64,000 bases of DNA from Cesiribacteraceae bacterium YIM B00369 (GCA_017948555.1 JAFMYY010000020.1:1-64000), one strand, 5' to 3'; counted from the first letter of the stretch, positions 18,350 to 27,288 are shown. Translations and numbers: made by a program. The notes: generated by a model not told the origin, from the sequence alone.

Positions 18350-18381
18350 TTGGAAACGAATTTTAAACTATTTTATCTTTG
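18350..18381 (+). promoter_or_regulatory. Bacteroidota-type promoter of the acetylesterase gene
   Basis: TTGG (18350-18353), a 20-nt spacer and TATCTTTG (18374-18381) fit the consensus. Transcription would start near 18386, which supports translation from the ATG at 18442 over TTG or ATG codons lying inside or next to the promoter. Confidence 0.65.
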
Positions 18382-18441
18382 CTTATGCGGCAATTTATGC
18401 TCCGCAGGAATCCGTCTTTACAGCAGCACAAAAAGAGAATT

Positions 18442-19992
18442 ATGAACTACACTTTTTATCATCATCTTTTCAAAAAATCCTTCCTCACACTCCTGTTAAT
18501 GGTATTTACATTAACTGCCTTTCAGGAAAAGGAAACCCCTACCCTTTATATAATCGGCGACTCAACGGTACGGAACAGCCGTGGTGATGTGGGCCCGAAA
18601 GGCGACTGGGGCTGGGGAACTTTTATTGATGAACATTTCGACAGCACCAAACTAAAAGTAAGTAATCAGGCCATGGCCGGCCGGAGCACCCGTACTTTTA
18701 TAAAAGAGGGCCGCTGGGAAAAGGTTCTTTCCACCCTGAAGCCCGGAGATTTTGTAATGATGCAGTTTGGCCATAACGAAGGCAGCCAGCCGGACACCAC
18801 ACGGGCCGGCTACCGTGGCGTATTAAGGGGCACCGGCGATGAAACAAAAGAACTGGTATGGCCCGACGGAACTCCTGAAACAGTGCATACTTACGGCTGG
18901 TACATCCGCAAATTTATTGCAGATGCCAAAGAAAAAGGCGCCACTCCTATTGTGGTTTCCATGATTCCAAGGAACAAGTTCAAAGACGGCAAAGTAGAAC
19001 GGGCAGATAAGGACTATGGAAAATGGGCAAAAGAATCGGCAAAGGCTGGCGGTGCATATTTTCTCGACCTCAACAGGATTGTGGCAGATAAGTATGACCG
19101 GATGGGCCAGGATGTAGTGAAAGACTTTTTCCCAAAAGACCACACACATACCGACGAAGCCGGCGCAAGACTGAATGCTGCATCTGTAGTGGACGGCCTG
19201 GTAAAAATAAGAAAGCTGCCCTTCAGGAAGTTCCTTAAAAAAGAAGATAAAGGAAAGCCCACACTTTTCCTTATTGGCGACTCCACTGTAAAAAATGGCC
19301 AGGGCGATGGTGCCGGTGGCCTTTGGGGATGGGGTAATTTTATACCAAACTACTTCGACACCACAAAAATAAACATTGAGAACAGGGCTCTTGGAGGTAC
19401 CAGCAGCCGCACCTACCGCACTAAAGGCCTTTGGGAAGATGTACTGAAGGATGTAAAGCCCGGCGATTATGTAATCATGCAGTTCGGCCATAACGATAAT
19501 ATCGCACTCACAGATCTTCAGAGATCAAGAGGAACCATAAAAGGAACCGGCGATGAAAGCGTGGAAGTTTATAACCCGCTCACAAAAGAACAGGAGGAAG
19601 TTCATTCCTATGGCTGGTACATGAAACAGTTCATTAAGGAGACCAGGGAAAAAGGGGCCACGCCTATAGTTGCTTCCTCTGTTCCGCAAAATAAGTGGAA
19701 CGATGGTAAGCCCGAACCTTCTCTGGAAAACTACAGCAGCTGGGCCGAAGAAGTAGCGAAGGAAACCAACACATACTTTATTCCGCTTAACAAAATTATT
19801 TCAGAAGGTTATAAAGAAGAAGGCGAAGAAAAAGTAAGAAGCGCTTACTTCAACTCTAAAGATAGCACCCACACTATTGAGGAAGGTGCAAAGTATAATG
19901 CTGCGGCAGTAGTTAAAGGAATCAGGCAAATTGGCAGCCCCCTGAAAACTTACCTGGATGTTAAAAAATTTGAAGGACAGGCAAGCAGATAG
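18442..19992 (+). CDS. Secreted tandem rhamnogalacturonan acetylesterase (two SGNH domains)
   Basis: From the ATG at 18442 the protein has 516 residues and a signal peptide (hydrophobic about 13-26). Two complete SGNH esterase domains of the rhamnogalacturonan acetylesterase type (CE12-like) follow. Domain 1 has GDSTVRN (39-45), QFGHNE and KDHTHTD; domain 2 has GDSTVKN (about 279), QFGHND and KDSTHT. Each domain keeps the nucleophile Ser and the Asp-x-x-His pair, so both should be active. The enzyme removes acetyl groups from pectic rhamnogalacturonan in the periplasm or outside. It is 33 kb from the GH88/GH105 cluster in this window. Internal duplication is evident. Confidence 0.88.
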   Translation: MNYTFYHHLFKKSFLTLLLMVFTLTAFQEKETPTLYIIGDSTVRNSRGDVGPKGDWGWGTFIDEHFDSTKLKVSNQAMAGRSTRTFIKEGRWEKVLSTLKPGDFVMMQFGHNEGSQPDTTRAGYRGVLRGTGDETKELVWPDGTPETVHTYGWYIRKFIADAKEKGATPIVVSMIPRNKFKDGKVERADKDYGKWAKESAKAGGAYFLDLNRIVADKYDRMGQDVVKDFFPKDHTHTDEAGARLNAASVVDGLVKIRKLPFRKFLKKEDKGKPTLFLIGDSTVKNGQGDGAGGLWGWGNFIPNYFDTTKINIENRALGGTSSRTYRTKGLWEDVLKDVKPGDYVIMQFGHNDNIALTDLQRSRGTIKGTGDESVEVYNPLTKEQEEVHSYGWYMKQFIKETREKGATPIVASSVPQNKWNDGKPEPSLENYSSWAEEVAKETNTYFIPLNKIISEGYKEEGEEKVRSAYFNSKDSTHTIEEGAKYNAAAVVKGIRQIGSPLKTYLDVKKFEGQASR

Positions 19993-20056
19993 CAGGAAAG
20001 GATCAGGATTGCAGGCTTTGAAATACTAATTCAAAAACTGAAACCTGCCATAAACG

Positions 20057-20098
20057 AAAAAGCGGCTCTGATAAAAAGGGCCGCTTTTTTTGTTTTTA
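20057..20098. terminator. Bidirectional terminator
   Basis: AAAAGCGGC (20057-20065) pairs with GCCGCTTTT (20080-20088), giving A- and T-runs on either side. It serves the plus-strand acetylesterase and the converging minus-strand regulator. Confidence 0.85.
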
Positions 20099-21070
20099 TT
20101 TCTGCGGTTGCTCATCTCCTTTTTTATAATGCTTACTGAGAGCAGCTGTAAAAAAAGCAACCTTTTCTTTTAATTCAACGGGTTCAATTACCTCTGCTTT
20201 ATCAAGCATCATCAGGAGCCAGCGGGCAAAATAATCAAGACATGCAGCGGCAAAAGTTAACCGCCAGTACTCCCCTTCATCCTGCTCCTGCACCAGCCCC
20301 ATAGCATATTTACTATCGGTAATATAGCGGCATATTGAATGGTGAACCCTTAGTTCCACACGATGCAAATCAGCAGTATCGCGGATTAAGGAATTGATAT
20401 ACTCCTGCAAACTGGGATGCTTGAACGGTTTAAACCTTTCGTTCAACACCTTCAGTTCTGAAATCCTATCAGTTCTGAAATCGCGGTAATCCTGCCGGAG
20501 TCTGCAAAAGCCAATCAGGTGCCAGTGATTCTGATAAAAGGTTAATCCTACAGGCTCTATTTGCCTGTGGCTGAATTCTCCTTTATAATTCGAAAAATAA
20601 GAGACCTCCACTACCCTGTTTTGCACCAAAGCCTCTTTGAGCTGGTCTAGAACAGGGTTGGCAGGAGACGGCGCTGATACAGGAAAGGGATTTACAATAA
20701 TCCGGTCTTCCAGTCCCTGCAGCTCATCCTTCTTTTCGTTATCCAGAACGGCACGCACCTTGGTAAGAGCCTCCTGGAATGATCGGCTGACTGCAGGATC
20801 GCTGATCTTTTCCATCAGCTTACCCGCCATTAAAAGAGCACGGCCTTCTTCTTTGGTGAACATAACAGGTGGCAAATGATATCCCTCTGTAATAAAATAT
20901 CCGACTCCGGCCTCTGCACCAATGGGCACTCCTCCGGCTTCAAGAGCCCTGATATCCCGGTAAATGGTTCGCTGACTTACCTCAAACTTCCCCGCCAGCT
21001 CTTCGGCTTTCACAATCCGCTTGCTCTGTAGCGTGGTAAGTATTGCATGCAGGCGATCAATCCGGTTCAT
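20096..21070 (-). CDS. YafY-type HTH-WYL transcriptional regulator
   Basis: The 324-residue protein has an N-terminal winged helix-turn-helix (about 1-60, with VSQRTIYRDIRALEAGGVPIG) and a WYL domain from about residue 140 (VVEVSYFSNYKGE, WHLIGFCRLRQDYRDFRTDRI). WYL domains sense small ligands or nucleic acids and are common in stress and defence regulators. No obvious target operon is adjacent; a GyrI-like ligand-binding protein is the next gene upstream on the same strand. Confidence 0.88.
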   Translation of the reverse strand: MNRIDRLHAILTTLQSKRIVKAEELAGKFEVSQRTIYRDIRALEAGGVPIGAEAGVGYFITEGYHLPPVMFTKEEGRALLMAGKLMEKISDPAVSRSFQEALTKVRAVLDNEKKDELQGLEDRIIVNPFPVSAPSPANPVLDQLKEALVQNRVVEVSYFSNYKGEFSHRQIEPVGLTFYQNHWHLIGFCRLRQDYRDFRTDRISELKVLNERFKPFKHPSLQEYINSLIRDTADLHRVELRVHHSICRYITDSKYAMGLVQEQDEGEYWRLTFAAACLDYFARWLLMMLDKAEVIEPVELKEKVAFFTAALSKHYKKGDEQPQK

Positions 21071-21162
21071 AAATTGTCCTGATTATTGAGTAGTGAGAAT
21101 TGAGCACAAAAATCTGCCGGGCAGAACAGTACTTAAGGAAGCTAAACCTTCCGGAGGATAAA

Positions 21163-21176
21163 ACCTTCCGGAAGGT
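21163..21176. repeat. 14-bp perfect palindrome with a nearby half copy
   Basis: ACCTTCCGGAAGGT is fully self-complementary. A second copy of its first ten bases lies at 21146-21155. The site is in the 240-nt gap between the WYL regulator and the GyrI-like gene. It may be a binding site or a small dispersed repeat. Confidence 0.45.
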
Positions 21177-21310
21177 GGCTATTAAAGTAATAGTGCCTCC
21201 TGCTTACAGCGTTCTTTTAGGAAAACAAATACTCAGTTTCTGTTTGTACTCAAAGATATATATTCTTTTTATCCGGAGGCCCTTAGCCCGAAACGTAAAT
21301 CCCGAAAAAT

Positions 21311-21763
21311 TTAATTTACCCCGATCTGGATCTCAGTCAGGTTGTCCGGAGAAGTGAGGTTTTCATAAACTTTATAAACTTCCCTGACTTCATTATTTGG
21401 CTGCAGCTGCTGTGCAAATACTGCTTCAAAAGTTTTTTCATAAGCATCGTGCAAATCAGCTATATCACCTTTATGCTCATATGCCATGCATTTGAATGGT
21501 TCAGCCTTTTTAAATTTATAACCCTCCCCTACAGGCTTTTCCTCCTCTACCGGCACGGCAATTTGCAAGGTAAACTCCTTGTCAGGATCGGAGCATGCGC
21601 CAAAATAAATGAATTCCATTGGCCCTTCAGCCTTCAAACCGGCTTTTTCCATTTCCTTCAGCAGGGCATCCACATAAGTTTTGGAATAGTCTGTAATTTT
21701 CCGGAGTGTGGTGGTACCTTCATTGTAAAGGAATGTTTTTGCGCTTACTACTTTCGTTTCCAT
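21311..21763 (-). CDS. GyrI-like small-molecule-binding domain protein
   Basis: The 150-residue single-domain protein resembles the GyrI/AraC-effector-binding (SOUL-like) fold: a first half with an ACSDPDKEFTLQIAVPV strand region and a second half with KAEPFKCMAYEHKGDIADLHDAYEK. Stand-alone members bind hydrophobic small molecules; some hydrolyse or sequester toxic compounds. No signal peptide is seen. It is separated by about 240 nt from the WYL regulator downstream. Confidence 0.75.
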   Translation of the reverse strand: METKVVSAKTFLYNEGTTTLRKITDYSKTYVDALLKEMEKAGLKAEGPMEFIYFGACSDPDKEFTLQIAVPVEEEKPVGEGYKFKKAEPFKCMAYEHKGDIADLHDAYEKTFEAVFAQQLQPNNEVREVYKVYENLTSPDNLTEIQIGVN

Positions 21764-21946
21764 AGTTTTGTGTTCGTTTAAGGTTGATATTTAAGTATGA
21801 ATCAAAAATAGAAGGGGGGTATGACAACAGTATGTCAGGAGGGTTTGCAGATATTCATAAACTTTTTAATTTTAGCGCAAATGCTTTCTGTCAGACAGGG
21901 AAAGGCTTGTCTCTCTTCATAAACATTATCAACATCAACCGGATTA

Positions 21947-22489
21947 ATGACGACCACAGACCTTGAAAAACTCAAATTCCCGATAGGGAAATTTGAAAAG
22001 CCTGCTTCTCTTACTAAAGAGATACTGGATTCCTTCATCAACGACATTGAAACCTTTCCGCAAAGGTTAGACCAGGAGGTCAGCCACCTGGATAGGCAGC
22101 AGCTTGATACTCCCTATCGCCCTGGTGGCTGGTCAATACGGCAGGTAGTACACCATTGCGCCGACAGCCATATGAATAGTATTACCCGCTTTAAGCTGGC
22201 CCTTACAGAGGACAAGCCAGGCATTAAACCTTATTTTGAAGACAGATGGGCTGAGCTTCCGGACAGCCGCATTGCTATTGAACCAAGCCTGCAGCTCCTG
22301 CAGGGGCTGCACCTGCGGTGGACAGCTTTGCTTAAATCCTTAACAGAAGAAGAGCTGGCAAAGAGTTTTATTCACCCTGAGCATGGAAAAGAGTTCAGGC
22401 TTGATGAAAATATAGGCGTATATGCCTGGCACTGCAACCACCATCTGGCTCATATTACAGGCTTGAAGAAACAGAAAGGCTGGAAATGA
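21947..22489 (+). CDS. YfiT/BstA-like DinB-fold putative metal-dependent transferase
   Basis: The 180-residue protein opens with LKFPIGKFEKP, the typical start of YfiT-family proteins. Metal-binding histidines fit VVHHCADSHMN and the C-terminal HCNHHLAHI. These DinB-fold proteins are annotated as bacillithiol transferases or metal-dependent hydrolases. The bacillithiol-linked ytxJ gene lies 9 kb away, in keeping with bacillithiol chemistry in this organism. A strong terminator follows. Confidence 0.85.
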   Translation: MTTTDLEKLKFPIGKFEKPASLTKEILDSFINDIETFPQRLDQEVSHLDRQQLDTPYRPGGWSIRQVVHHCADSHMNSITRFKLALTEDKPGIKPYFEDRWAELPDSRIAIEPSLQLLQGLHLRWTALLKSLTEEELAKSFIHPEHGKEFRLDENIGVYAWHCNHHLAHITGLKKQKGWK

Positions 22490-22558
22490 TTGCCGGTAAT
22501 TAAATATAATAATGCCCCCGCACTTACAATTTGAAAGCATTGAAACCTTCAGGGTGTA

Positions 22559-22608
22559 GCAGTTCCCCTGAAGCAAATTTTACCTCAGGGGAACTGCCCT
22601 TTTTTTTC
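22559..22608 (+). terminator. Rho-independent terminator after the YfiT-like gene
   Basis: GCAGTTCCCCTGA (22559-22571) pairs perfectly with TCAGGGGAACTGC (22585-22597), followed by a T-rich tail (eight T). Confidence 0.92.
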
Positions 22609-22664
22609 CGGGAAAACAATTTCCGTAAAATAAATTATTTATCTTCTTCTGCTGTTTCCCTTAC

Positions 22665-23246
22665 ATGCAGAAAATTCAGCAGTTACACAAGGAGTTGAAA
22701 GAATGCCGGCTCTGCCGGGATATATTTGAGCACGAGCCACGGCCAAGAGTGTGGGGCAAAGCCGGTGCCCCGGTAATGCTTATCGGGCAGGCACCCTCCC
22801 GCAAAGTTTATGAAACCGGAATTCCCTTCAATGACCAGAGCGGCAAAAAGCTCCGTAGCTGGCTCGGCCTCTCCGAAGAGCAATTCTGGAACCAGGAGTA
22901 CCTGTACATTACCTCCATGGCACAATGCTTTCCGGGAAAAGCAGCCAAAGGAGGGGGCGATATTAAGCCTCCTGCTATTTGCAGTAAAACATGGATGCCC
23001 CGGATAATGAGTGAGCTGCACCCGGAACTGTACCTCCTGATTGGCAGCTACGCAGCAAACTACTTCTTCCCGAAAACCAAACTCACCGATCTGGTTTTTA
23101 AGGAGCAAAGCATTAATAACAAGCCTGCTTTTGTGCTTCCTCACCCTTCCCCGCTGAACAGAAAATGGTTTAAGGATTATCCTGCTTTTGAGGAGCTGAA
23201 AGTGGAGGAAATCCGGCAAACGGTTCATGCAATGCTGAAGATTTAA
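22665..23246 (+). CDS. Uracil-DNA glycosylase family protein (4Fe-4S type)
   Basis: The 193-residue protein has the uracil-DNA glycosylase fold motifs GQAPSRK (41-47) and HPSPLN near the C-terminus. Four cysteines (C14, C17, C88, C106) are spaced as expected for the iron-sulfur cluster of family 4/5-type enzymes. It likely removes uracil from DNA. Motif 1 has GQAPS where many relatives have GEAPG, so catalysis may be unusual. Its last 77 bases overlap the converging phosphodiesterase gene. Confidence 0.85.
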   Translation: MQKIQQLHKELKECRLCRDIFEHEPRPRVWGKAGAPVMLIGQAPSRKVYETGIPFNDQSGKKLRSWLGLSEEQFWNQEYLYITSMAQCFPGKAAKGGGDIKPPAICSKTWMPRIMSELHPELYLLIGSYAANYFFPKTKLTDLVFKEQSINNKPAFVLPHPSPLNRKWFKDYPAFEELKVEEIRQTVHAMLKI

Positions 23247-24237
23247 AAAGAGCAGTCCTTTGATCTTCAGGTTCAAGCAAAGGCATTATGAGCTTTCCGC
23301 CATCATAAGCAGGAACAGGTATTCCAAGCAGCACTCCAACAGTAGGTGCAATATCTATCTGCTCATACTCATCAGCGATTATGCTGCCTTTGGCAAAATC
23401 CGGTCCTAACGCAAGCAGACTAATATGTTTACACCCTTTGCACCAGTCTCCATGGCTCACAAAGCCGTCTCTGTGTCCTGTTGAATGGCGCCCGTGGTCG
23501 TTGGTAACTAAGAGGGCTGTTTTATCTTTATAGAAAGAATCCTGCTGCAGATAATTCCAAAGCTCAAAAACAAGGCTGTCTGTTTCCCGGATGCTATTGA
23601 TATACCCTTCCCAATCGTTGGCATGTCCGTATGAATCCGGTCCTTTAAACTGAACCAGCATTACATCCGGCTGATTTGCCTGCAGCGTCTTTATTACCTC
23701 CTTATAAGTTTGTGTGTCTGCCCTGTCTTTCCCGTTTTCGCCATTATTAGTATGAGGCGTAAAGCGCCCTTTCCATTCGGGATCATTTGTTTCAGCTAAT
23801 ACGTTCAGCTTAATTTTACTGGTAACAATGCTGGCTTTGGAAGATGGTTTGGAGGTTTCTTTTAAATAGCGCTGCAAAAAAGAAGCTTTATCAGGCAGTT
23901 CGCTTCCATCGTTCGAAATTCCCTGATAATTTCCGGTTGCTATAGCAGTATGCCCCGGTACAGTAACAGTGCGCCTGTTATTCTGAAAATTGGAGAAAAA
24001 TGTCCCCTGCGGAAGCAGCTCATGCGCCATTTTAGGTACATTAGGCTGCTGTTCCATACCCCATGTATCCTCATAACGGGGCCCGTCTATCACTACCACT
24101 ACCACCTTTTCGGTTCCATAATTTCGCCCCTCCAAATCATCGGAATTAACAGAAACTCCTTTTGAGCAGCCCGCTACCCCTATTACAAGGGGAATAAAAA
24201 TAAAAAATAGATTTGTAATACTTAGCTGTCTTTTCAT
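23170..24237 (-). CDS. Alkaline phosphatase-superfamily lipoprotein
   Basis: From ATG 24237 (MKRQLSITNL) the product has 355 residues with a lipobox VAGC (C24). The core is an alkaline phosphatase/phosphodiesterase-type domain: VVVVIDGPRYEDTW supplies the first metal Asp, RRTVTVPGHTA the nucleophile Thr, and TNDHGRHSTGHRDGFVSHG the later Asp/His ligands. Such enzymes hydrolyse phosphomonoesters, phosphodiesters or sulfates at the cell surface; the substrate is not clear. The 3' end overlaps uracil-DNA glycosylase by 77 nt on the opposite strand. Confidence 0.85.
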   Translation of the reverse strand: MKRQLSITNLFFIFIPLVIGVAGCSKGVSVNSDDLEGRNYGTEKVVVVVIDGPRYEDTWGMEQQPNVPKMAHELLPQGTFFSNFQNNRRTVTVPGHTAIATGNYQGISNDGSELPDKASFLQRYLKETSKPSSKASIVTSKIKLNVLAETNDPEWKGRFTPHTNNGENGKDRADTQTYKEVIKTLQANQPDVMLVQFKGPDSYGHANDWEGYINSIRETDSLVFELWNYLQQDSFYKDKTALLVTNDHGRHSTGHRDGFVSHGDWCKGCKHISLLALGPDFAKGSIIADEYEQIDIAPTVGVLLGIPVPAYDGGKLIMPLLEPEDQRTALFKSSALHEPFAGFPPLSAPQKQDNP

Positions 24238-24507
24238 TACTAACTCCCTTAAACATTGATGGCTCACTTATTTTCTTTAAGTATTACCTGTTTTACTGCT
24301 TTAGCAGCTTTAGAGTTAGGCATATTTATGAAAAAAAATAATTCTATAAGCAGGGCCGGGAACTGCTGTGCCCGGTTAATATAACAGGCAAACCAAAAAA
24401 AGCTGTAAAAAGGGCAGAAAACAAGGATCACCCTCTCCGGCAAGGATTAAAAATAAGAAAAGGAATGGTGAAAAAGATTATAAACCAATAGACTACAAAA
24501 TGAATCT

Positions 24508-25197
24508 TTATTCCTCTTTCAGCTTAACGGCCCGTACCATTTCCTTTTTACCGGGAGCACCCGGCAGGGTTTCTGTATGCAGACCCAGCGCTTTCAGGTC
24601 CCGCTTTAGCTGTCCTTTTGCACAATAGGTGGTAAAAACAGCTCCGGGAGCCATATGGGCTGCCACCTTCTCCAGCATATCTTTCTCCCACAACTCCGCC
24701 TGTTTGGAGGGGGCAAATGCATCAAAGAATATCAGATCAAACTGTTCCCTTGTTTCAAAATCCTCAAGCTTGCTTTGGTGCTTCTGCAGACTGAAATGAG
24801 GTGATATAAGTTGCTTTTCCTCCCAGGGAGCCGCATGCAGGGCATGAAATTCCTCCTCCCGGTTTCCGTTTGCCACCAGTTGCCCGTAATTTAGCTGAGC
24901 GGTAACGGATTTATCAAGCGGAAAAGGCTCCAGGGTAGTGAAGGAGATGTGCACACCCCCTTTTTCTGCGGCCTCAAGAGCAAGCAGGGCATTAAGCCCG
25001 GCACCAAAACCTACCTCAAGAACAGAAAGCTTTGCAGCCCCCTTGTTTTGCGCAAGCCAATAGTCCAGCCCCATTCTAATAAAAACATGCTGCGATTCCC
25101 CCAACGCTCCATGGAAGGAATGATAGGTTTCATTCAGCTCCGGCAAAAATAGCGAGCTGCTGCCATCATCCGTTTTAATTACCTTTACTTCCCTCAT
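24508..25197 (-). CDS. mnmD: tRNA mnm5s2U34 biosynthesis methyltransferase MnmD
   Basis: The 229-residue protein has an SAM-binding loop EVGFGAGLNAL (about 61-71), then FFDAFAPSKQAELW and FTTYCAKGQLKRDL, blocks found in the methyltransferase half of MnmC. As a stand-alone enzyme it is MnmD, which methylates nm5s2U at tRNA wobble position 34. The start overlaps ispF by four bases. Confidence 0.9.
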   Translation of the reverse strand: MREVKVIKTDDGSSSLFLPELNETYHSFHGALGESQHVFIRMGLDYWLAQNKGAAKLSVLEVGFGAGLNALLALEAAEKGGVHISFTTLEPFPLDKSVTAQLNYGQLVANGNREEEFHALHAAPWEEKQLISPHFSLQKHQSKLEDFETREQFDLIFFDAFAPSKQAELWEKDMLEKVAAHMAPGAVFTTYCAKGQLKRDLKALGLHTETLPGAPGKKEMVRAVKLKEE

Positions 25198-25733
25198 ATA
25201 GTCTTAATAGAGGAGAACCCGGCATCGGAGGCTGTATCAACTTTATAAATGAGTGCCACACAGTAGGCTGATACTCCTTCTCCTCTTCCTACAAATCCTA
25301 ACCTCTCAGTTGTGGTTGCCTTTACTGACACATCTTCCACCCTTACCTTCATAGTTTCGGCCAGTACCCTTTTCATTTCCTCTATATGAGGGCTCAGCTT
25401 AGGTTGTTGCAGGCAAATAGTGGAATCAATATTGCCCAGCTCGTAATGATTTTCCCGCAGCAGCTCCATTACCCTTGCCAGCAATATTTTACTGTCAATA
25501 CCCTTATACTGCGGGTCTTTGTCAGAGAAATGGTAGCCGATATCACGGAGGTTTGCTGCCCCCAGGAGGGCATCGCATATCACATGAATCAGTACATCGG
25601 CATCGGAATGGCCCACTGCCCCATGGGTATGAGGCACTTTAATACCACCTAACCAAAAATCTTTTCCTTCTTCCAGCTGGTGTACATCATACCCCATTCC
25701 TATCCGGAAGTTTAACGAAGGTTTATTGTTCAT
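25194..25733 (-). CDS. ispF: 2-C-methyl-D-erythritol 2,4-cyclodiphosphate synthase
   Basis: The 179-residue protein has the metal site D16/H18 (GYDVHQL), HSDADVLIH (42-50) and the conserved DIGYHF and VKATTTERLGFVGRGEG blocks. It cyclises CDP-ME 2-phosphate in the non-mevalonate isoprenoid pathway, the same pathway as ispH in this window. It is upstream of and translationally coupled to mnmD. A C-terminal extension of about 15 residues goes beyond the usual length. Confidence 0.95.
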   Translation of the reverse strand: MNNKPSLNFRIGMGYDVHQLEEGKDFWLGGIKVPHTHGAVGHSDADVLIHVICDALLGAANLRDIGYHFSDKDPQYKGIDSKILLARVMELLRENHYELGNIDSTICLQQPKLSPHIEEMKRVLAETMKVRVEDVSVKATTTERLGFVGRGEGVSAYCVALIYKVDTASDAGFSSIKTI

Positions 25734-25859
25734 TGATTTTAGATTTTAGACATGAGACGTGAGATGTAAGACTTAAAAAAACATCAGCTGATAATCAGTA
25801 CTGCTGCACCCACGTTTTTCCGGTTCAAATACTCACTACTCATCACCCACTACTCTATA
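25734..25859. other. Intergenic stretch of degenerate GAGAC/GTGAG-like repeats
   Basis: Between ispF and the M16 protease lies low-complexity sequence of short related words such as gacatgagacgtgagatg and ctcactactcatcaccc. No gene or clear terminator is seen. A similar motif (gagtagtgagaattgag) occurs at 21085-21101. Confidence 0.4.
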
Positions 25860-27098
25860 CTATTTTTTTGCTTTATAATGCAGGGTGGAGCAGTTTTCGG
25901 GCACCAGAATTTCCTGAGCCATTGCCTTTACGCTTCCTGCTGTTACTTCCTGTATGTAAGTGCCTTCTTTATTAATCAGGTCAGGGTCGCCCATAAGAGC
26001 ACCAAAAGCCAGGTTCATGGCACGGTTCAGCAACTCCACCTCAGAAAAAACTATGCTGGACTCTGCCTGATTTTTCACCTTTTGTAATTCCTCAGGACTG
26101 ATCCCTTTCCGCTTTACTTCTTCAATAATTCTGTTAATCTCCTGCTCTGCCTGTTCATGGGTTATTCCTGTTCTCAGCTTTCCGCTTATAACCAGCAAAC
26201 CGGGATCAAGAGAACCGGTAACATAGGCTGAAATCTCAGAAAATATCTTTCTTTCCTTTACCAGTTCATCGTATAATAAGCTTGATTTGCCACGGCCTAA
26301 AACATCGCTCAGCAAATCGGCTGTATAATACCGCAGATCCATGCGGCCGGGCATGTGGTATGCCTTATAAATAGCATCCTGCGGAACATCTCCTTCAGTA
26401 ACCTCCAGCTGGGCTTCTGCCTGTTTAGGCTCCTTAGGCAGGTTTCGCACATAGTCTTCCCCGGCAGGTATAGGCCCGAACCATTTTTCGCTCAGCTCCT
26501 TTACCTGCTCAAATGATACATCGCCGGCCACCACCATTATGGCGTTGTTGGGCAGGTAGAATTTATAAAAGAAGCGCTGCACATCTTCCATTGTAGCATC
26601 TTCTATATGTTTTATCTCCTTACCTATGGTTGCCCATTTATAAGGGTGCTTTTGGTAAGCCAGGGGGCGGAGCTTCAGCCATACATCCCCGTAAGGCTGG
26701 TTCAGGTAACGCTGCTTAAACTCCTCAATTACCACCTTTCGCTGTACTTCCAGCACTTTAGGGTCAAAATTCAGGCTCATCATCCTGTCGGACTCCAGCC
26801 AGAAAGCAGTTTCCAGGTTGAGGGAAGGAAGCGTAATGTAGTAGTTGGTAACATCGGGAGAAGTAAATGCATTATTCTCCCCTCCCACCAGCTGCAGGGG
26901 CTCATCGTAAGAGGCAATGTTTTCAGACCCGCCAAACATCAGGTGTTCAAATAAGTGAGCAAAGCCTGTTTTACTCTCATCCTCATCCCTGGACCCTACA
27001 TTATACATGATGTTTACCGCTGCCAGTGGCGTTGCATGGTCCTCATGAACATAAACCTGAAGGCCATTGGCCAGCGTAAAGCTTTTATAATCAATCAT
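25860..27098 (-). CDS. M16 family zinc protease
   Basis: The 412-residue protein has the inverted zinc motif HLFEH (48-52), with a downstream glutamate in VVIEEFKQRYLNQPYG as third ligand, and two M16 halves. It lacks a signal peptide. M16 peptidases cleave oligopeptides and processing substrates; many Bacteroidota genomes encode pairs of such subunits, but only one is here and it has the full active site. A possible minus-strand -7 element (27222-27229) lies upstream. Confidence 0.9.
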   Translation of the reverse strand: MIDYKSFTLANGLQVYVHEDHATPLAAVNIMYNVGSRDEDESKTGFAHLFEHLMFGGSENIASYDEPLQLVGGENNAFTSPDVTNYYITLPSLNLETAFWLESDRMMSLNFDPKVLEVQRKVVIEEFKQRYLNQPYGDVWLKLRPLAYQKHPYKWATIGKEIKHIEDATMEDVQRFFYKFYLPNNAIMVVAGDVSFEQVKELSEKWFGPIPAGEDYVRNLPKEPKQAEAQLEVTEGDVPQDAIYKAYHMPGRMDLRYYTADLLSDVLGRGKSSLLYDELVKERKIFSEISAYVTGSLDPGLLVISGKLRTGITHEQAEQEINRIIEEVKRKGISPEELQKVKNQAESSIVFSEVELLNRAMNLAFGALMGDPDLINKEGTYIQEVTAGSVKAMAQEILVPENCSTLHYKAKK

Positions 27099-27221
27099 AG
27101 AAATCTAATTGGTTTTTGACCCCTTGATGAGAAGAAGTGCACCTGAATTCTTTTTCAGGGAAAATGCTCTTTTCCTTCTCATCGCAGCAATTTAATGAAA
27201 TACATTACCCTGGTCGGGTTA

Positions 27222-27229
27222 CAAAAGTA
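27222..27229 (-). promoter_or_regulatory. Possible -7 element for the M16 protease gene
   Basis: The minus strand reads TACTTTTG, fitting TAnnTTTG. It would give a leader of about 115 nt. No convincing -33 element was found. Confidence 0.35.
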
Positions 27230-27237
27230 AAAAATAT

Positions 27238-27267
27238 TTTGCAGCTTACCTTAATACTGTAAATTTG
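27238..27267 (+). promoter_or_regulatory. Bacteroidota-type promoter of the E1 fusion gene
   Basis: TTTG (27238-27241), an 18-nt spacer and TAAATTTG (27260-27267) match the consensus well. An in-frame TTG at 27265 lies inside the -7 element, so translation should start downstream at ATG 27289. Confidence 0.75.
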
Positions 27268-27288
27268 TCGGAACATCAGTCTTATTCA

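Noticed and set aside
18823-19491. 222-residue open frame antisense to the acetylesterase gene
   Set aside because: Shadow of the duplicated esterase; the plus strand carries conserved catalytic motifs.
22683-23276. 197-residue open frame antisense to the uracil-DNA glycosylase gene
   Set aside because: The glycosylase motifs and cluster cysteines on the plus strand decide the matter.
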